The notes under the pieces: model-generated
Seen by the model: the letters and a program-made list of their open reading frames with translations, nothing else
What the model was told of the DNA's origin: nothing
The model's database searches: none
In this document: in pieces, positions 22,371 through 35,900 of the stretch
Layout of the letters: each line of letters starts with the position of its first letter
How positions within the stretch are numbered: position 1 is the first letter of the stretch
From: Mya arenaria
Lineage: Eukaryota > Mollusca > Bivalvia > Myida > Myidae
Assembly (NCBI RefSeq): GCF_026914265.1
Contig: NC_069130.1
Span: forward strand, 76,615,070 to 76,679,069
Reading direction: 5' to 3'
Length of the DNA: 64,000 nt
Program-made: the position numbers and the translations under genes

Positions 22371-23515
22371 TAGCAGTTTTAAAACAACCAGCTGAAATTC
22401 ATTTCAACTAGCACCAACAAATAACACTCATATTAAAACAAAATAGGTCAGTAAATCATGAACACATTTATTACAAAATAAAACATTTTTCATACATATA
22501 TACAGAAAAAAATGGATGCCTTTTAAATGCTATGAAATGTACATGATTCATTGTGGTTTTTCTACAGATCTCTTTTCACTGGATCAATAAAGATACGTCA
22601 CTTAACAGTGTGAGGAGTCATTGGGGACCAGTTACACTGGCATTTCGTGAAACAAACAGAAAATAAACAGAACAAATCTTAAATGTATCTTTATACAACG
22701 CACTATTGTAAGTGGTCAGAACTAGCACATGTCAGTTATCCCTACACTGGTAAAATGTATTCAAGGCTTATCAAATTCTGGATTCTATACAGCATGGGGT
22801 GTTGAAAGATGCTGATGCCAGCACCTCAGTTAGGATGTGTGGTGGTACATCAGAAAGTCTAACTTTGATGATTTGTTATGAACATGTGAACTTCTACTAC
22901 TGGATTGTGTTTTGTAACATGATTGTTGGATTCATATCTTTTCATCCGAGTTGTCGTCACAATGAAGGTGTTGTGAAATTAACCTTATTATAAACATGAT
23001 GTTCTTAGAGTTCAATCTTTTATCTATGAATTAATTTTAGCAGAGTTAAAACTCAAACATTCTCTTGAATCTGCTTCATGAGAGATTCATCACCAGCAAA
23101 TAAAGTGTACATACGTTGAAAAAACAACACAATTGGCTTCAAGTCTTCTATCTTCCAAGTCTGTATAACCAATTTCCCGAATGCCACAGTTCTTGGTAAA
23201 AACCCCCACAGATTTATTGCAATAACAGAGCCTGAATAAAATAAGAGCAATACCAAGTGAACGCAAAAGCTTGTCTTTTTTCAGTTGAAAAAGGGGCATA
23301 ATAAAGAGTTTTTAAAGGCAGCGTTATGGGCCTTGTGTACTGTCTCTGGCAGCACGTGTACCAAGTTTAAGTAGAATAACTTGAGAAAGGTTAAAGTTTT
23401 GGAATACTTCGCCTTCTTTTCTTAGAAAAAACAGAAAAGTTGAAAAAATGGCTATTGCCATGTTTATATAATCGGGCATGTGGTTATAATAGTATAATAA
23501 TGTCAGAATAAACTA

Positions 23516-23521
23516 TTTATT
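23516..23521 (-). terminator. Candidate SF3B4 polyadenylation signal
   Basis: AATAAA on the minus strand about 190 bp after the SF3B4 stop codon. The same hexamer is kept in the duplicate at about 15277. Confidence 0.45.
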
Positions 23522-23713
23522 TTGTTTTCAATGACTGCAGTTAACAAATATTGGCCAGCGTTTCCCTACTCCTTTATCCCTAAAACTGTCCGCATTCCCA
23601 GTTAAATAACCCTTAACAGACAAATTGCAGTGAAATCACCTTTGACCACATTATCTTTAAATCCTTCAAACTGCCTTTGTATCACAATCAAAATCTCTTT
23701 TTAAAGTCTTAGC

Positions 23714-26700
23714 TCAGTAACCCCCTTCGTTGTACCCGTCATACCCCCCTCCCCCTTGTGGTGGGGGCGGGGGTGGGGGACCTCGCATTCCAGGGGGTGG
23801 AGGTCTCATACCCCGTGGGGGTGGTGGGCCCCTCATAGGACCTCTGGGGCCCATTCCTGGGGGTGGTGGTCTCATCCCTGGGGGTGGGGGACGCATACCT
23901 GAAAAAGGGAGAATAAAACATTGTAATAAACAACAAAGGAGCATACTTGGCTTAGTTTATACACAATTATTTGAGCTTTATTGTAAAGATAGCTGAAAGC
24001 TTATATGAATCTCTTGAGTCTGTTTCCTGGATTGAAGCCAATACTGATGTTCCTTAGTAAGAGGCCATGAGAAAGTACCCCTAGTGGGGTTTAACCACCA
24101 ACCTCTTGGGTGAAAAGCTGACAACAAATAGAGATAATCTAAACCAATAAACCACTCTCAGCCATAGTTTCATGATACACACTGTAAGACAGGGTTTGAG
24201 TCAGCGCAATCATCGGATATTACAATGTTAATCACTAATTGTGCAATCCCTTGTTCTGCGGTACACATTTCAAGTCAGAGTCATGTGTCTTTATGTTCAA
24301 TGAAACTGTAAAGGAAGGGATGTCAGTAAGTTGATCTAGGTGACATTAGATGAAGAGACACTGCTCCAGAACCTTTTTCACCCCTTGAAACAAAGTTGAA
24401 ACATTTTCATAAGACAAGAAATGTCTAGTGCACAGAGAATGAACCAATGTTCACCAGGGCTGAAGAAGTTATTACTTTGATCATTTTCGAAAAAAAAATC
24501 TCCTTCAGGTTGTCCACTTTGTGATAAAAATGGACCAAAATCGGACAAGAAATACCAAAAATAGCGGCATTTTTAATCTAGATTATTTTGTCAATAGAAT
24601 CTAATAATATTTACATGATGCCCTTTCTGATATGACACAGAAATGAATTTATACATAGATTTTATTACAGAATAAGTTTTTTTTTTGTGTTAAATTACGT
24701 TTATTCGAAATTCCCTTTAGGCACATTTCCCCTTTCGAATGGCTCCAGGCCCCTTTCCCAAAGTGCCGAGAGAAAGCCCTGTTTTAAATGATTGTTAATT
24801 CAAATCACATTAAGGTCAACAATCCATGTTGCAACATGCTATTTATTTACCATATTCAAACATTCTTACCAAATGGTGGATGTGGAGGTCCCCGGGGTGG
24901 TGGCCCCCTCCAGTTTGGGGGTGGGGGTCGCATGCCTGGGGGTGGAGGCATATTGGGCATGACAGACTGGTTGTATGTAGGGTTGGGTGCCATCTGTTGG
25001 TTGGGCCCAGCCGATGACATGGGTGGGGCAGGAGGTGGAGGCATCCCTGAAATAAACAGAAATAGAAATAAGCATGAATAAGTTAAGTCTAAGGAAAAAA
25101 ATAATTTTGATTTAGTCTGTTTTATAATTATAAAATTGAATCCAACGTCATTGGGAGAGATGTCTGACCACAATCACCAAGTTTTTTATAATATTGTTTT
25201 AGCTATATTTAAAAAACAAAGGCTACACAAACAGATCTTTGATAATGCTTACAAATTTTCTCTTAGCTGATAAAGGGGCAGAACTCTTACTCAACAAATA
25301 TCAAAGGCAGAGTTCTGAGCCTTGAGTTCTGAGCCTTGCTACACATAATTATAATTATTGTCACTGATTTGAACAATTTTTCAGTCATGGTCAAGATTAA
25401 AGATTTTGCACCAAGAAGTTGTAAACACAAAGGGTGTCAAAGACTATGATAATACTGAACCTTTTTTTGTTGAAAACAGATCAGACAGCTCAAAACTGCT
25501 CACAAAATGTGATTTACACATTAGCTGCAGTTGTTGAATTCATGATAATACTGCTGCCTTTGAACATAAAGCTGCACTTTCATAGAATGACCGTTTTGAC
25601 ATTATTTTTAATTTTTGTTTTGGAACCAGCCAATTTTTTAGTAAATGTCTGGAAATCAGTGATACAAGACTGCAGACAAAAGATAAGATCACAGTTTTTC
25701 ATATTTACATTACTAACGCTTAAAGAAAAATGAAATTTTCATTATGTTTCTAAATAACTGAGATCTGTTCTATTGTGAGGTATCTTAAATGACTGAATTG
25801 AAGGCATTGATACCAAAATAAGCTAAATTTTAGACAAAAACTGAAAGTGTTTAAACAGTCAATCTGTTAGAGTGCATCTTTAAGACAAAGACATCAGTCA
25901 TCAAAACAAACAAGGCCAAATCCAAATACTATTCTCCAGTTGAAAATTGAAACCAGCCAGCTATGTAAACATCTTATATTGAACAAGCCCGACAGCCATG
26001 TTACTACTGTACAGTTTGTGGGCTTGATCTAGTTTCCACCACTGTGACATACCGTGTCTGGGTGGCTGCATACCCATGTTGCCCATGGAGTTTGGTGGGG
26101 GTCCTGGCGGGGGACGCATGTTTGGGGGAAACGGGGGTGCTGGCATCTGACCTGGAATAAAAATGACAGTAGTTAGAGCTATGTAGGGGTATGCCTTTTG
26201 TGACTCATTTATTTCAGTTTGTTTTCAAAGTTTAATCATCAAAATAAGATTTGTTTAACAAGCCAAAATACTATATGTATATGTTTGTATAAATATAAGA
26301 TTACTGGGGTATAGCAAAAAAGCCTGAATATATAAATAAAACAAAACCCAGATTATTTTACAACCCTTGATTTAGGTTTGTGAACATGTGATAATTTCAA
26401 TCCAAAAAAACACCTTAATCAGCGATCAGGTTCACACACCAACACTACAGTCATTTTAAGGGAATCTATTCCCGGTCAGGAGTACAGTCCCTTTTATCTG
26501 TACATAGTGTTGATCAGTGAACCGGATCATGTGTTCAGATTTTTGGTGAAAACATTCAGAAACTTGAACAAATTTGTTCAACTAAATGAATCCAGATAAA
26601 ACCCACTTGTCCGACTTGGTGACCACAAACCATTGGTGGGTAATGTGCATATAGGCTGCATGTTTTTGTTGCAAATTTTTGTTTGGGTACCTTTTCTCGA

Positions 26701-29700
26701 CTTGTTTTTCGTACTCAAAACGTTTCAAACAAATTCAAGTTGTTTTACTTTCCGATATAAAGTTCAAGATTTTCTGACATTGTTAAACTGCAGTAATTCA
26801 CAGTTATTACATGCTAGATATATTGTAAAAGTGCCCCCCTAAAGAAAAAATAGATATTTGAGGCTAAATGTCACCAAGTTGTTTAAAGGTCATATGGCAC
26901 CAAAGCAGGAGTTCATTCCAATAAAACTATTGGGGACTAACCTTGATGGAGCCCTTGATGATAGTGGGGCATTCCTGAGGGTGGCACAGGCGGGGGCATC
27001 ATTGGGGGAGCTCCACCCATCCCTGGGGCTCCCATGGGTGGAGGGACAGGAGGGGGCAGGCTTGAAGGCTGGGAGGATGGCATCCCTGCAAACACAATCA
27101 AACAATTTTTTTAGGCAAAAACACATATTTTGAGGTATGAAGGTGTGTCAATGCCCACAAAATGTAGAAATACCTGAGTAAAATGTCCTTTGATTATTGA
27201 TAGGCATTTAGAAACAACTTGTTGCAATTAGGAAAACCACATATTTTTTTAAATAATTAAATTTAATAAATGTATACCTGTATATTAAATTTGTTTACAT
27301 CAATATTATTTACCTGAGACTGACCATAAGCATGCTTATTAAAGGACACAATAAATAAAGTTTGTACAATTAATTAGAAATCATGAAAAAGACCATTTTC
27401 TATTCATCTGAAACTTACCTGGCATTGGCATCTGTTGTGAGGGAGGGGGTGGTGGGGGTGCGACACCCCCTGGAGCAGGGGCTGAGGGAGGAGGGGCATC
27501 TGCAAACAGCTGATGTGGCCTGTCTGTCAGGGATAGAGGATTCTTTGCTGCCATCATTCGCTCTGCAATAATGAAAAAACATCTGGTACTATCAACCTTG
27601 TCTAGGTACATGTAATAGGTAATCTTGTAAAACTTACTTATTATCTGTGACATTTTTTAGATCATATAAAAGGACCAGTGTTTTATCATGTACTTCCCAG
27701 ATATAAGTTTCAGCAATAAAGTCATCTTATTTAGAGTTCAGACCTTAAAACAACAAAAGTGCTGCACAGTGAGCACTAATGCTCTTGTTTAGTGGAAAAA
27801 GGAAATAACTCCATAATTAATAAAGCCAGAGTTGGGTCATTTTGAGTCATGACCAAGGTTAAGATTTTTCAAGCCAACACCATCAATAACACAAAGACTA
27901 TCACAATACCTCAACTTTTTACTACAGAGGAGACATTAAATGAATTAACTTAACACATCAGAAACATATCCCTACCAGCAGCACTTCCGTGCCTCTCTCC
28001 TTTCGAGTCCTTCCTGAATGCGTAGGAGATAGTGATAGCTCTATTGCACAGGTATTGACCGTTCATCGCCTCTATGGCAGAATCTGCAGCCTCAAAACTC
28101 GCAAAGTTGATGAATGCATAGCCTTTTGAGTTGCCCGAGTCCGGGTCTCTCATGATCTGGAATTTGTGTGACGAGTAGAATTTAAAATAAACAATTTTTA
28201 TAGGCATACTTGCTATTTTGATGGTACAAAAACATTAAGATAAAAATAAAATACAACCCCCCCCCTTTTTGCCAAAACAATGTTATTCCCCCCTACCCCC
28301 CCAAAAAAATTGAAAACACTGCCATTCAACATACTTCACACTATTGTTTATACAAATGTCAGTGCAAAGCAAAAAATACAATCTCCACAACTGAACATTT
28401 ACATTATGCAATATAAAAGCTCTAAATATTTTTTATTTCAGGATTAACAGGAGCTTTAGAAGCCCTAAAAAAGCATAGCTTTGAGCATTCCAACCTTTGG
28501 GGTCTGTAAAATCACGCCAAAAGCACTGAATGTATCATAGAGCAGCTTTTCGTCGACCTCAGGATCCAAATTCCCAATAAATATGTTCGCTCCTACGTCC
28601 AGGTTACGTTGGTTTGCAGACGCCTAAAAAAATAAATGTTAATAGATGTTTTTATTCATAATTGTACAATATGTTTTGCTGTTTGAGTTAAAGATGCAGA
28701 TTTCCATTTTATATGTTAATTTCAGAAGTTTTGTTTCTTTACAATGTCGTCTTCTATTTCTATTCATAGAAAAGAATACAATGATAGTTTGCCTCTATGT
28801 TAACAAGAAATGCTCCTGTTTCAGTATTTCAGACAGCTTATTCATGATTGAAAGGCATAAATTTGTATCAAACAATTTTGTTTCTAAAGTAATATTTACC
28901 AATTAAATATCACAAAAATGTTGTTGTTGCTGATTTTCAAAACACAATAACATGTAAAATGTACAAAGCAATCATTTTTATAGGCCTGCGATATCTTATA
29001 ACCAATATCATGATTGTAATGATTTGAGTAATAATCCTATCTATAATCAAGGCAAATGTTTACATACACAGCAAGCCACACCATACCTTATTCACTCTGA
29101 TGGGTTTGCCGTACATTTTGATCATATTCATTATTTTAATGGCGTAATCTGCATCTTCCTCTCCCATAAACTCCACAAAGCCATACCCCTGGTGTGTCTG
29201 TGTCACACGATCTTTGGGCATGTGAACGTTCACTGAAATCAGAAGGTTATATTAGTACTGGACTGGTAAGACAAATTAAAGTGATTTAAAAAATAATGCC
29301 ATTTAAAAAAAAAGTATTCAATCTGTTCTGTTTAATACTTAAGAGTCTAACTCAAAGATCTTATGCTTGAAACATTAATTATTTTTTTGGGCTTTGCTCA
29401 AACTGAGTTTGCTTAAAAGAACAAACAACAACTGGCAGATACTTATCAAGCACACTTTTGTGAATCCAAGCCATTAAAGCCATTCAATATTCTGTAGAGT
29501 TACTAATGCTTTGCGGGAAAATGAGCACTTTCTGTCACTTTTTTTTAAATAGCTGTTTAAAATAGAGCTTTCATTGTTGCAAGTATATTGTTCAAATTTC
29601 ACACAAGATTAATTTTTCAATTTCTGGACGAATAAGGCATAAGCAAGCCCCTTTCAGCCAGTGAATACCAAAACAAGATTATTTCAAGAATGTCAAACAC

Positions 29701-31845
29701 ATGAGTGTAAATATGTACGAATATTCAATTTAATTGGTAAATTACTTTGTATTCATAAATAGACTGATTCTTTTATTACAGTGAAAAACTGTAATTGAGT
29801 AAAAGTGACTGATTTTTGTTATTTATTTAAAACTTGCTCTTAGAGTCATACCAACAGGTCCAGCCTGCAGGAACAGCTCCCAGAGGACGGCTTCTGTAAC
29901 TTTCTCATCCAGGCCTCCAACATACACAGTAGCATCTGAAATATAAAACAATTAATTCAGATAATTTATCTAGGAATTTTTCCTGTTTTGCAGGTAAAAT
30001 GTAAAAGACAATAAGTTGAATTTTGATGTATTTTATAATTGCCTGATTACGCAATGTTCCCAAGCCTGTACAATGGTACAGTGATCCAGCAACAAGAGGT
30101 TAACTTTTCCTGACAACTCAGGTAAAGATGACCAATGGAAATAATATAAAAAGGTGATTCTAGAAGAAATAAGTCACTTCGTTTTGAAGACGAACCACTC
30201 TATTGTCTCAGTAATTTAAGGAGCATCACAAATGCGCATAAATTTATGAATTTATACCTTAAAAATGTTAAATTATATACTATGATATATACCTGCTACC
30301 AAGCCTTACCAGAGGCTTGGCAGCCAATCAAGGCTAACATTAGGAAGAATAGGTATTAAACATGTCAGGCTTAACATTGATGAGGCCTAAAAAAAAAAAA
30401 TTGTTTGGTTAGGGTTACATTCTTAAAAAAATAGGTAGGGTAGGTAGGCTTTTTTTTTTTTTTTTATTTTTTTTTTATTAGGTTTTATATAAGAATATAA
30501 TTTTTTTTAATAATATAATTTTCATCATTGGAGAATGGTGTTAAAGCTATCTTCTGTATAAGCATTTAAGGTTTAAACTTAATATTAAAAAGCAATTTAA
30601 AAAAAAAAACGAGATTTTTTTTTATTTTTTTTTAATTTTTCATTTTTTTTTTTCAAATTGACTATAAAAACGGTAGGGTCGGCGCCTATTCCGTAGGTAG
30701 GGTCGGGTAACCCGAACCAAATGTATTTTTTTTTTAGGCCTGAGAGAAAGAGCACAAATGAAGGGCCATGTCCCGGGATTTAACACAGGATATCTAGGTC
30801 TGCAGGCAGTCATTGAAGAGCTGGCCCAACATCATCATAAAAATCATTCACAAGATTAGACTGTACTTAAGTACATCAAGTCCAAAGACAGTATCGTCAA
30901 AAATAATTGATACCGACTAAGCTAACAGGCCACTTACACACTTTCTGTACACTTGTAAATTTCACCAGCATGCTCAGAGCTTCTGTGAAATAATATCCAA
31001 TGCGAGGAGTTTATCTGCTAAGGAGCATTACTTGATGTCAGTACATTAAATCAAGCTACGATGACAAAAGTTCAAATAGTTCAGACAGCATACAGACAAC
31101 TGCTGTGACACATGTAAAATACCAGAAACAGCAGATCACTACATTTCCCATTGCTTATAGTACTCAGACGCCAGAAAAAAACTACAACAGTGCACGGAAT
31201 AAATTTTCCGTAGGCACGATGTTTCGTGCTCAGTCGTCACAATAGGAATACTGGCAGGAGAAGTGCATGACATTTCTACTGGAGCCAAGCAAGAAATGGT
31301 GACTTCATTGAGTGACTTCCTGAGCGATACAAACAGACTGTAATTTAAGCCTTCAAGAACAAAATAAGAATAACAACAATTAAACTTATTGGCAACTTTC
31401 CGTTTTTCTACAAAAAGTAAAAAGAGTTTAAGTACACAGAGAATTATAGCACTGAGACGATAACGACAAATGAAGTCGACAGCAGCCATAATTCGATATA
31501 CTGTACCATCAAATTTGTTATTGAGCAACAATATAACAGTTCCTCCGATTCTTGGAAACTGCTTCACTACAAGTTTCTCTTAAAAGCATGTGTGGTAAAC
31601 AAAAAATGCTCAATTTTTCTTTAATTTTTAAAAAATAGCAGTCACATTTTTGGCAAACTATACCAACATTCGGATGAAATAATATCCGAACAATGTTGAC
31701 ATAAATTCGCCAAACTATGGCAATCAGTCAATCTGAAATAAAATATTCGGATATAAAAAGTTAAATTATTTAAATTTTTATTGATTGCAGTACTCAAATC
31801 TAAGTAATTACCTTGATTTCTTTCTGCTACTGGTCCGGCTACCAT
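23714..31845 (-). CDS. SF3B4: Splicing factor 3B subunit 4 (SF3b49), complete, 10 exons
   Basis: Exons 31845-31812, 29935-29852, 29232-29087, 28623-28495, 28156-27976, 27562-27419, 27085-26942, 26151-26053, 25046-24870 and 23898-23714 join in one frame to 440 aa (human about 424). All introns are GT-AG. RRM1 (residues ~13-90) has VYVGGL and GYGFVEF. RRM2 (~100-178) has IFIGNL and GYAFINF, followed by [18 protein letters not shown] and [12 protein letters not shown], as in animal SF3B4. The rest is Pro/Met/Gly-rich (repeats of PPPPGM) and ends GYNEGGY. The protein belongs to the SF3b complex of U2 snRNP and helps tether it to the branch-site region in the nucleus. The start ATG opens [11 protein letters not shown], matching the family N-terminus. 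The last exon lies inside a segmental duplication. Confidence 0.96.
30384..30740. mobile_element. MITE with ~35-bp terminal inverted repeats in SF3B4 intron 1
   Basis: The left end ggcctaaaaaaaaaaaattg...ggttagggttac mirrors the right end gtaacccgaacc...tttttttttaggcc. It is flanked by TGA on both sides (30381-30383 and 30741-30743), a possible 3-bp target duplication. The interior is low-complexity A/T with ggtagggt motifs and has no ORF. The 3-bp duplication and GG start recall PIF/Harbinger elements, though their usual target is TWA. Confidence 0.65.
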
Positions 31846-32118
31846 TTTGACGCCGTGAAACGAAATTTCACGACTCTGCTTGTCGTTACAAACTTGCTGA
31901 ACAGTCAAGTCGGCTTTTATTAAAACCGGTCAAAAAAATAAATAATGATAATACTCCTAATAATGCTTATAATAATGCTGCTGCTGCTGCTGCTGCTGCT
32001 ACTGCTACTGCTACTGCTACTGCTACTGCTACTGCTACTGCTACTGCTACTGCTACTGCTACTGCTACTGCTACTGCTACTGCTACTGCTACTACTACTA
32101 CTACTACTACTACTACTA

Positions 32119-32182
<64 letters not shown>

Positions 32183-32908
32183 CGGACCTATAAACCCATA
32201 GGTTATAGGTCCATGTCATTGTGTTGCAAAACGTGATGTTTGGCCTGAAGTAAGCCGCCTTGACTTGGAACTAATTGAAGTTCATGTACATGGATAATTA
32301 TAAGCATCTCCAAAAAAAAGGAGTCGGAGATCGCGCAATCTTTATTTATATTGCACAATCATAATGTATCACGTATCCATATATAGGTGGCATCATCGGT
32401 CATATCCGTTAACACTCTGTCCACCGTGGCGTTCGAGTAAAAAACAAAAAATACATGTACCTGCAATTGCATTGAAGAGCTTGTACAAACAGACACTTTC
32501 ACGAAAACAACTTTTAATTTGAATGTTTTTCTGAAATTAATTACTATGCACTTCAATTCTTTTAATGTCCTTGTTTTAGACTATTGTGTGTCGAACGCGT
32601 CGTCATGATATTTAAGTAGTATCACTCTCGCAAAAGGATCATAGGCAGTCATTTGTACCAAATATTAACTTCGTTTATGTTCAATTAATATAAATTTCAG
32701 GGATCTGATCATTAATGACCATAATTCATTTCATACAGTACACCATTTATTTCATTGACTTTTCCTGCTTAACAAACACATTTGCAAATGGGCAAAATAA
32801 TCTTCTTTTCAACAATACACCTAGAGCTATAACATTAATGAAATACCCTGACAAAAAATATATAATACATCAATAACAATGCAATCGTCAGCGTCATCAG
32901 CGACCGCG
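31846..32908. other. Intergenic region between SF3B4 and the DUF1838-like gene
   Basis: It contains the SF3B4 upstream region, the compound microsatellite at 31976-32180, and the 3' flank of the DUF1838-like gene. A minus-strand AATAAA at 32751-32746, about 160 bp after that gene's stop, is its likely polyA signal. Nothing else recognised. Confidence 0.5.
31976..32180. repeat. Compound trinucleotide microsatellite (CTG/CTA then AAT)
   Basis: About 110 bp of alternating ctg and cta triplets, then (cta)n, then about 60 bp of (aat)n. It produces long Leu/Ser/Asn homopolymer frames on both strands, which are not genes. It begins about 130 bp upstream of the SF3B4 start codon. Confidence 0.97.
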
Positions 32909-35900
32909 TCAAAAGTTTGCGTTACTGAATGTAAATTTTTCGACGATGTTTCCGGGAACGTTCGTCATCTCTGTCCAGTCTGGCCACGACGCGAATGTCG
33001 CAAACGTGCCATAAAACGTCGACGTGTTTTTGGCTAGCTCTTCCCAGGGGAATATTGCGTTGAGCATATTCACGGTCCAGTTTCCAGCACCGTCCAGCGC
33101 TCCGTCGTCTGTGCCCTGCGCTCCGATCAGACCAACGACCTCCGAGGAAAATATGTCCATGGAGTAGAACGAGTCTTTAGGGAAAATCAGGTCGACGCCC
33201 ACTTCCTGTATTATGTACTGGTTGTAGACTACCTAAAATCAGATAATGTTATTTGAGTCGGAAAACGTCATTGGCGCATTCCCTGGAATTCGAATACGCT
33301 TTACCAAAGACCAGTGTACTGTGTGCTTTACACAATTTTATAAGAATGCCGACGATATCATCTGTGACAATAGGTTTACCATAACACACTATTACGATTT
33401 GTAATAGTTATGACTTACCCGGCCGGTAATGGGGTTGAAGAACAGTATCAGCGGCTCGCCAGTTGTGTGGTTCAATAGGTAGATGAGGCCGTCCAGCTGG
33501 AGTCGCCAGCCGCCGCCTTCCGGTATGCGCTCCAGGTCCACATCCATGTTCCCCCGCATATCATAGAGTGGGACCGTCTGTTTCCCGGGGATCTCCGACC
33601 ACGCTGTGCCGTTAAATTTGACGTTCAACGGCCACTTGTTCAAGACACTCAGCACACGCTTATCGACATCGTACACCATGTCTCGAACGCCTGTGGACGC
33701 GTTCACTTGCGGAATAATTATGTCCGGTAAACCGGCTTCGCGTCTTTGGCCAATAACTTTCTTAAATACTGTCCACGAGGTTTCGTTTGGCTCTTCTTCC
33801 GTGATCGGCGCCCGTAGGTACTTCGTGTAATTCTCTTTAATTATGTTCATAATATCTTCCGCCACACACGCAAGACCGTCCATGCACTTCCAGGCGAGGG
33901 TGGTATAGTACAGCTCCCCCGGGCTGGTTCCCAGTTCCATCCACGGCAGGTACTCGGACTTCCGCATCCACGTCCCTGTCATCGGAACGCTATCGGTCGT
34001 GGACGCCATTAGCAGCGAGTAGTTGGCAAAGAAGGCGAATAGTTCCACAGAATCATACCTAGAATTGGCAATGGCACTATACAAACAAAATGTCAAGGTA
34101 CAATACGATATATTTAATCATGGTTGGATACAGTATGCGATATAGAACAATTACGGTCGTAAAATTGATTCTATGTTTAGCTTCTGGTACCTACATTTTG
34201 TATTTCAAAACCTACATAGCACAGTGGGACTAGATTGACTCTGGTTAGGCTTGAATGGAAACATATTGGGGTAGACATGTGTATTTGTTATCGAATAGAC
34301 TTTATAGTGTTGACATAATGCGATCGTTTTGGCACCATACTATAGCATCGTAATAATTAGACACTATGTTTTTTTAACGGTCACAACGATGATGTGAACA
34401 ATGTTGTTAACTTTAACAAAGTTCTGACCCAACGGTCCACTCATGATTCAATAGGAAATGAAACGAAATGCACCCAACCATAGGCGTACCATGGGTCGGC
34501 CGAGTAGCGGGGGTAGGCGTCCGGCTGTAGAGGGTTGCGGTACTCGAGGACGATGTCGGAGTTGTATATCCGGTACGCCGGGCGGTCGGCGGGGACGATG
34601 AAGCTGGGGGAGGGGCTGGACAGAAGGGCGTTCACCGGGTCGTTCATGACGGTAAACACCTCGTTAGGCTGACCGGATATAGGGTTGATCCACACCTGGG
34701 GGAAGTGAGGATCAGACCATTTTCAACTCGTCTATTATAAAACATAAAAAAACGTCATGTATTGCGTTCATGTTTGGACCAAATTGTTTTGGGGTTTTCA
34801 CGGTTATGCATCTGAAAATACTCATATTATAATTATGTTACTCTTTTATACCGACATTGAAGAACAAATATAGACTTTAAGTATAAATAAATGGTTGTAG
34901 TGGGGAGCGAACCCACGCAGTTATAGTCAAGGAATAATTGGAAAAGTGACACCAAATTTGCTCGACAAAAAGGACCAATAATGAAGCAGAGGAATAATTC
35001 AACCTTTCTGCTTTTTGTTGAATCGTGTTACTAACTTATTCAAAATCGTTGACTTATGTGAGCATATTTCCAACATTTGTTTTAGGGTTCGATTCGTCAG
35101 TATCTTGAACGAAGTTTGAAGGGGATATATTGGAGTCATCCGGAGTCATCCTGTTGTTGGTCGGTCGGTCAGTCCGTTGCAGTTTTCTTTGTTCGGGGGA
35201 TAACTTGAAAACTACGAGGTGGAATATAATTAGACTTCATACGATGATGGAACATAATGAGAGGTATAGTATTGCAGTGTACAAGTACCAAAACTATATT
35301 TTGGCTAAGTACAGAGTTTACGCCCTTTGTTTGTTTTTTGGTCCAGAGAATAAACTTAAAACAACCTGATGGAATCTAATAGAACTTCATACCGGTAAAG
35401 TACAATGAGAGAAAGTGTACTGTACAAGAACCATAACTATATTATAGCAAAGTACAGAGTTATCGCCCTTTGTTGTATTTTCTTTTGTGTCAAACGTGTG
35501 CGGACAATAACTTGCAAACTACTGGATGGATTGTACTGAAGCTACATACAGTGGTAAAGCACAATAAGAGGAGGTCCAGTGTACAATAACCGAAACTTTA
35601 TCAAGCTTATTAAAGAGTTATTGCACTTTGTATTGTTTTCTTATCCCCAGCATAACCTCAAAAACTACTGAATGGAATTTAAAAAATACAACAACACACC
35701 ATACAATGAGAGAGAGGGCACCGTGCAAGAATAATAACTATGTTCTAGCATAATACAGAGAAATTGTCTTTCATAACTTTTTCTTGTCCGGAGCATTTCT
35801 TGAAAACTACTGGATTGAAATTATTTAAACTTCATACAATGGTAAAATACAATAAGAGAAAGTGTAGTGTACAAACACGATAGCTCTATTCAAGCTTATA

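Larger units (their letters stand above)
20941..24369. repeat. Segmental duplication, copy 2 (contains the true SF3B4 last exon)
   Basis: High-identity partner of 13264-16054. It carries a six-unit 48-bp minisatellite (21227-21515), the ggatccagggggtggggcacc block (22006), a SINE-tail fragment, and the terminal exon and last-intron flank of SF3B4. Because the SF3B4 exons run on continuously to the right, this is the likely parental location of the SF3B4 part. Confidence 0.88.

Noticed and set aside
31920..32219. Poly-Ser / poly-Leu / poly-Asn ORFs
   Set aside because: Trinucleotide microsatellite only.
34896..34925. Possible tRNA/SINE fragment (gtggggagcgaacccacgcag)
   Set aside because: Only a short B-box-like string with no A box or SINE body.
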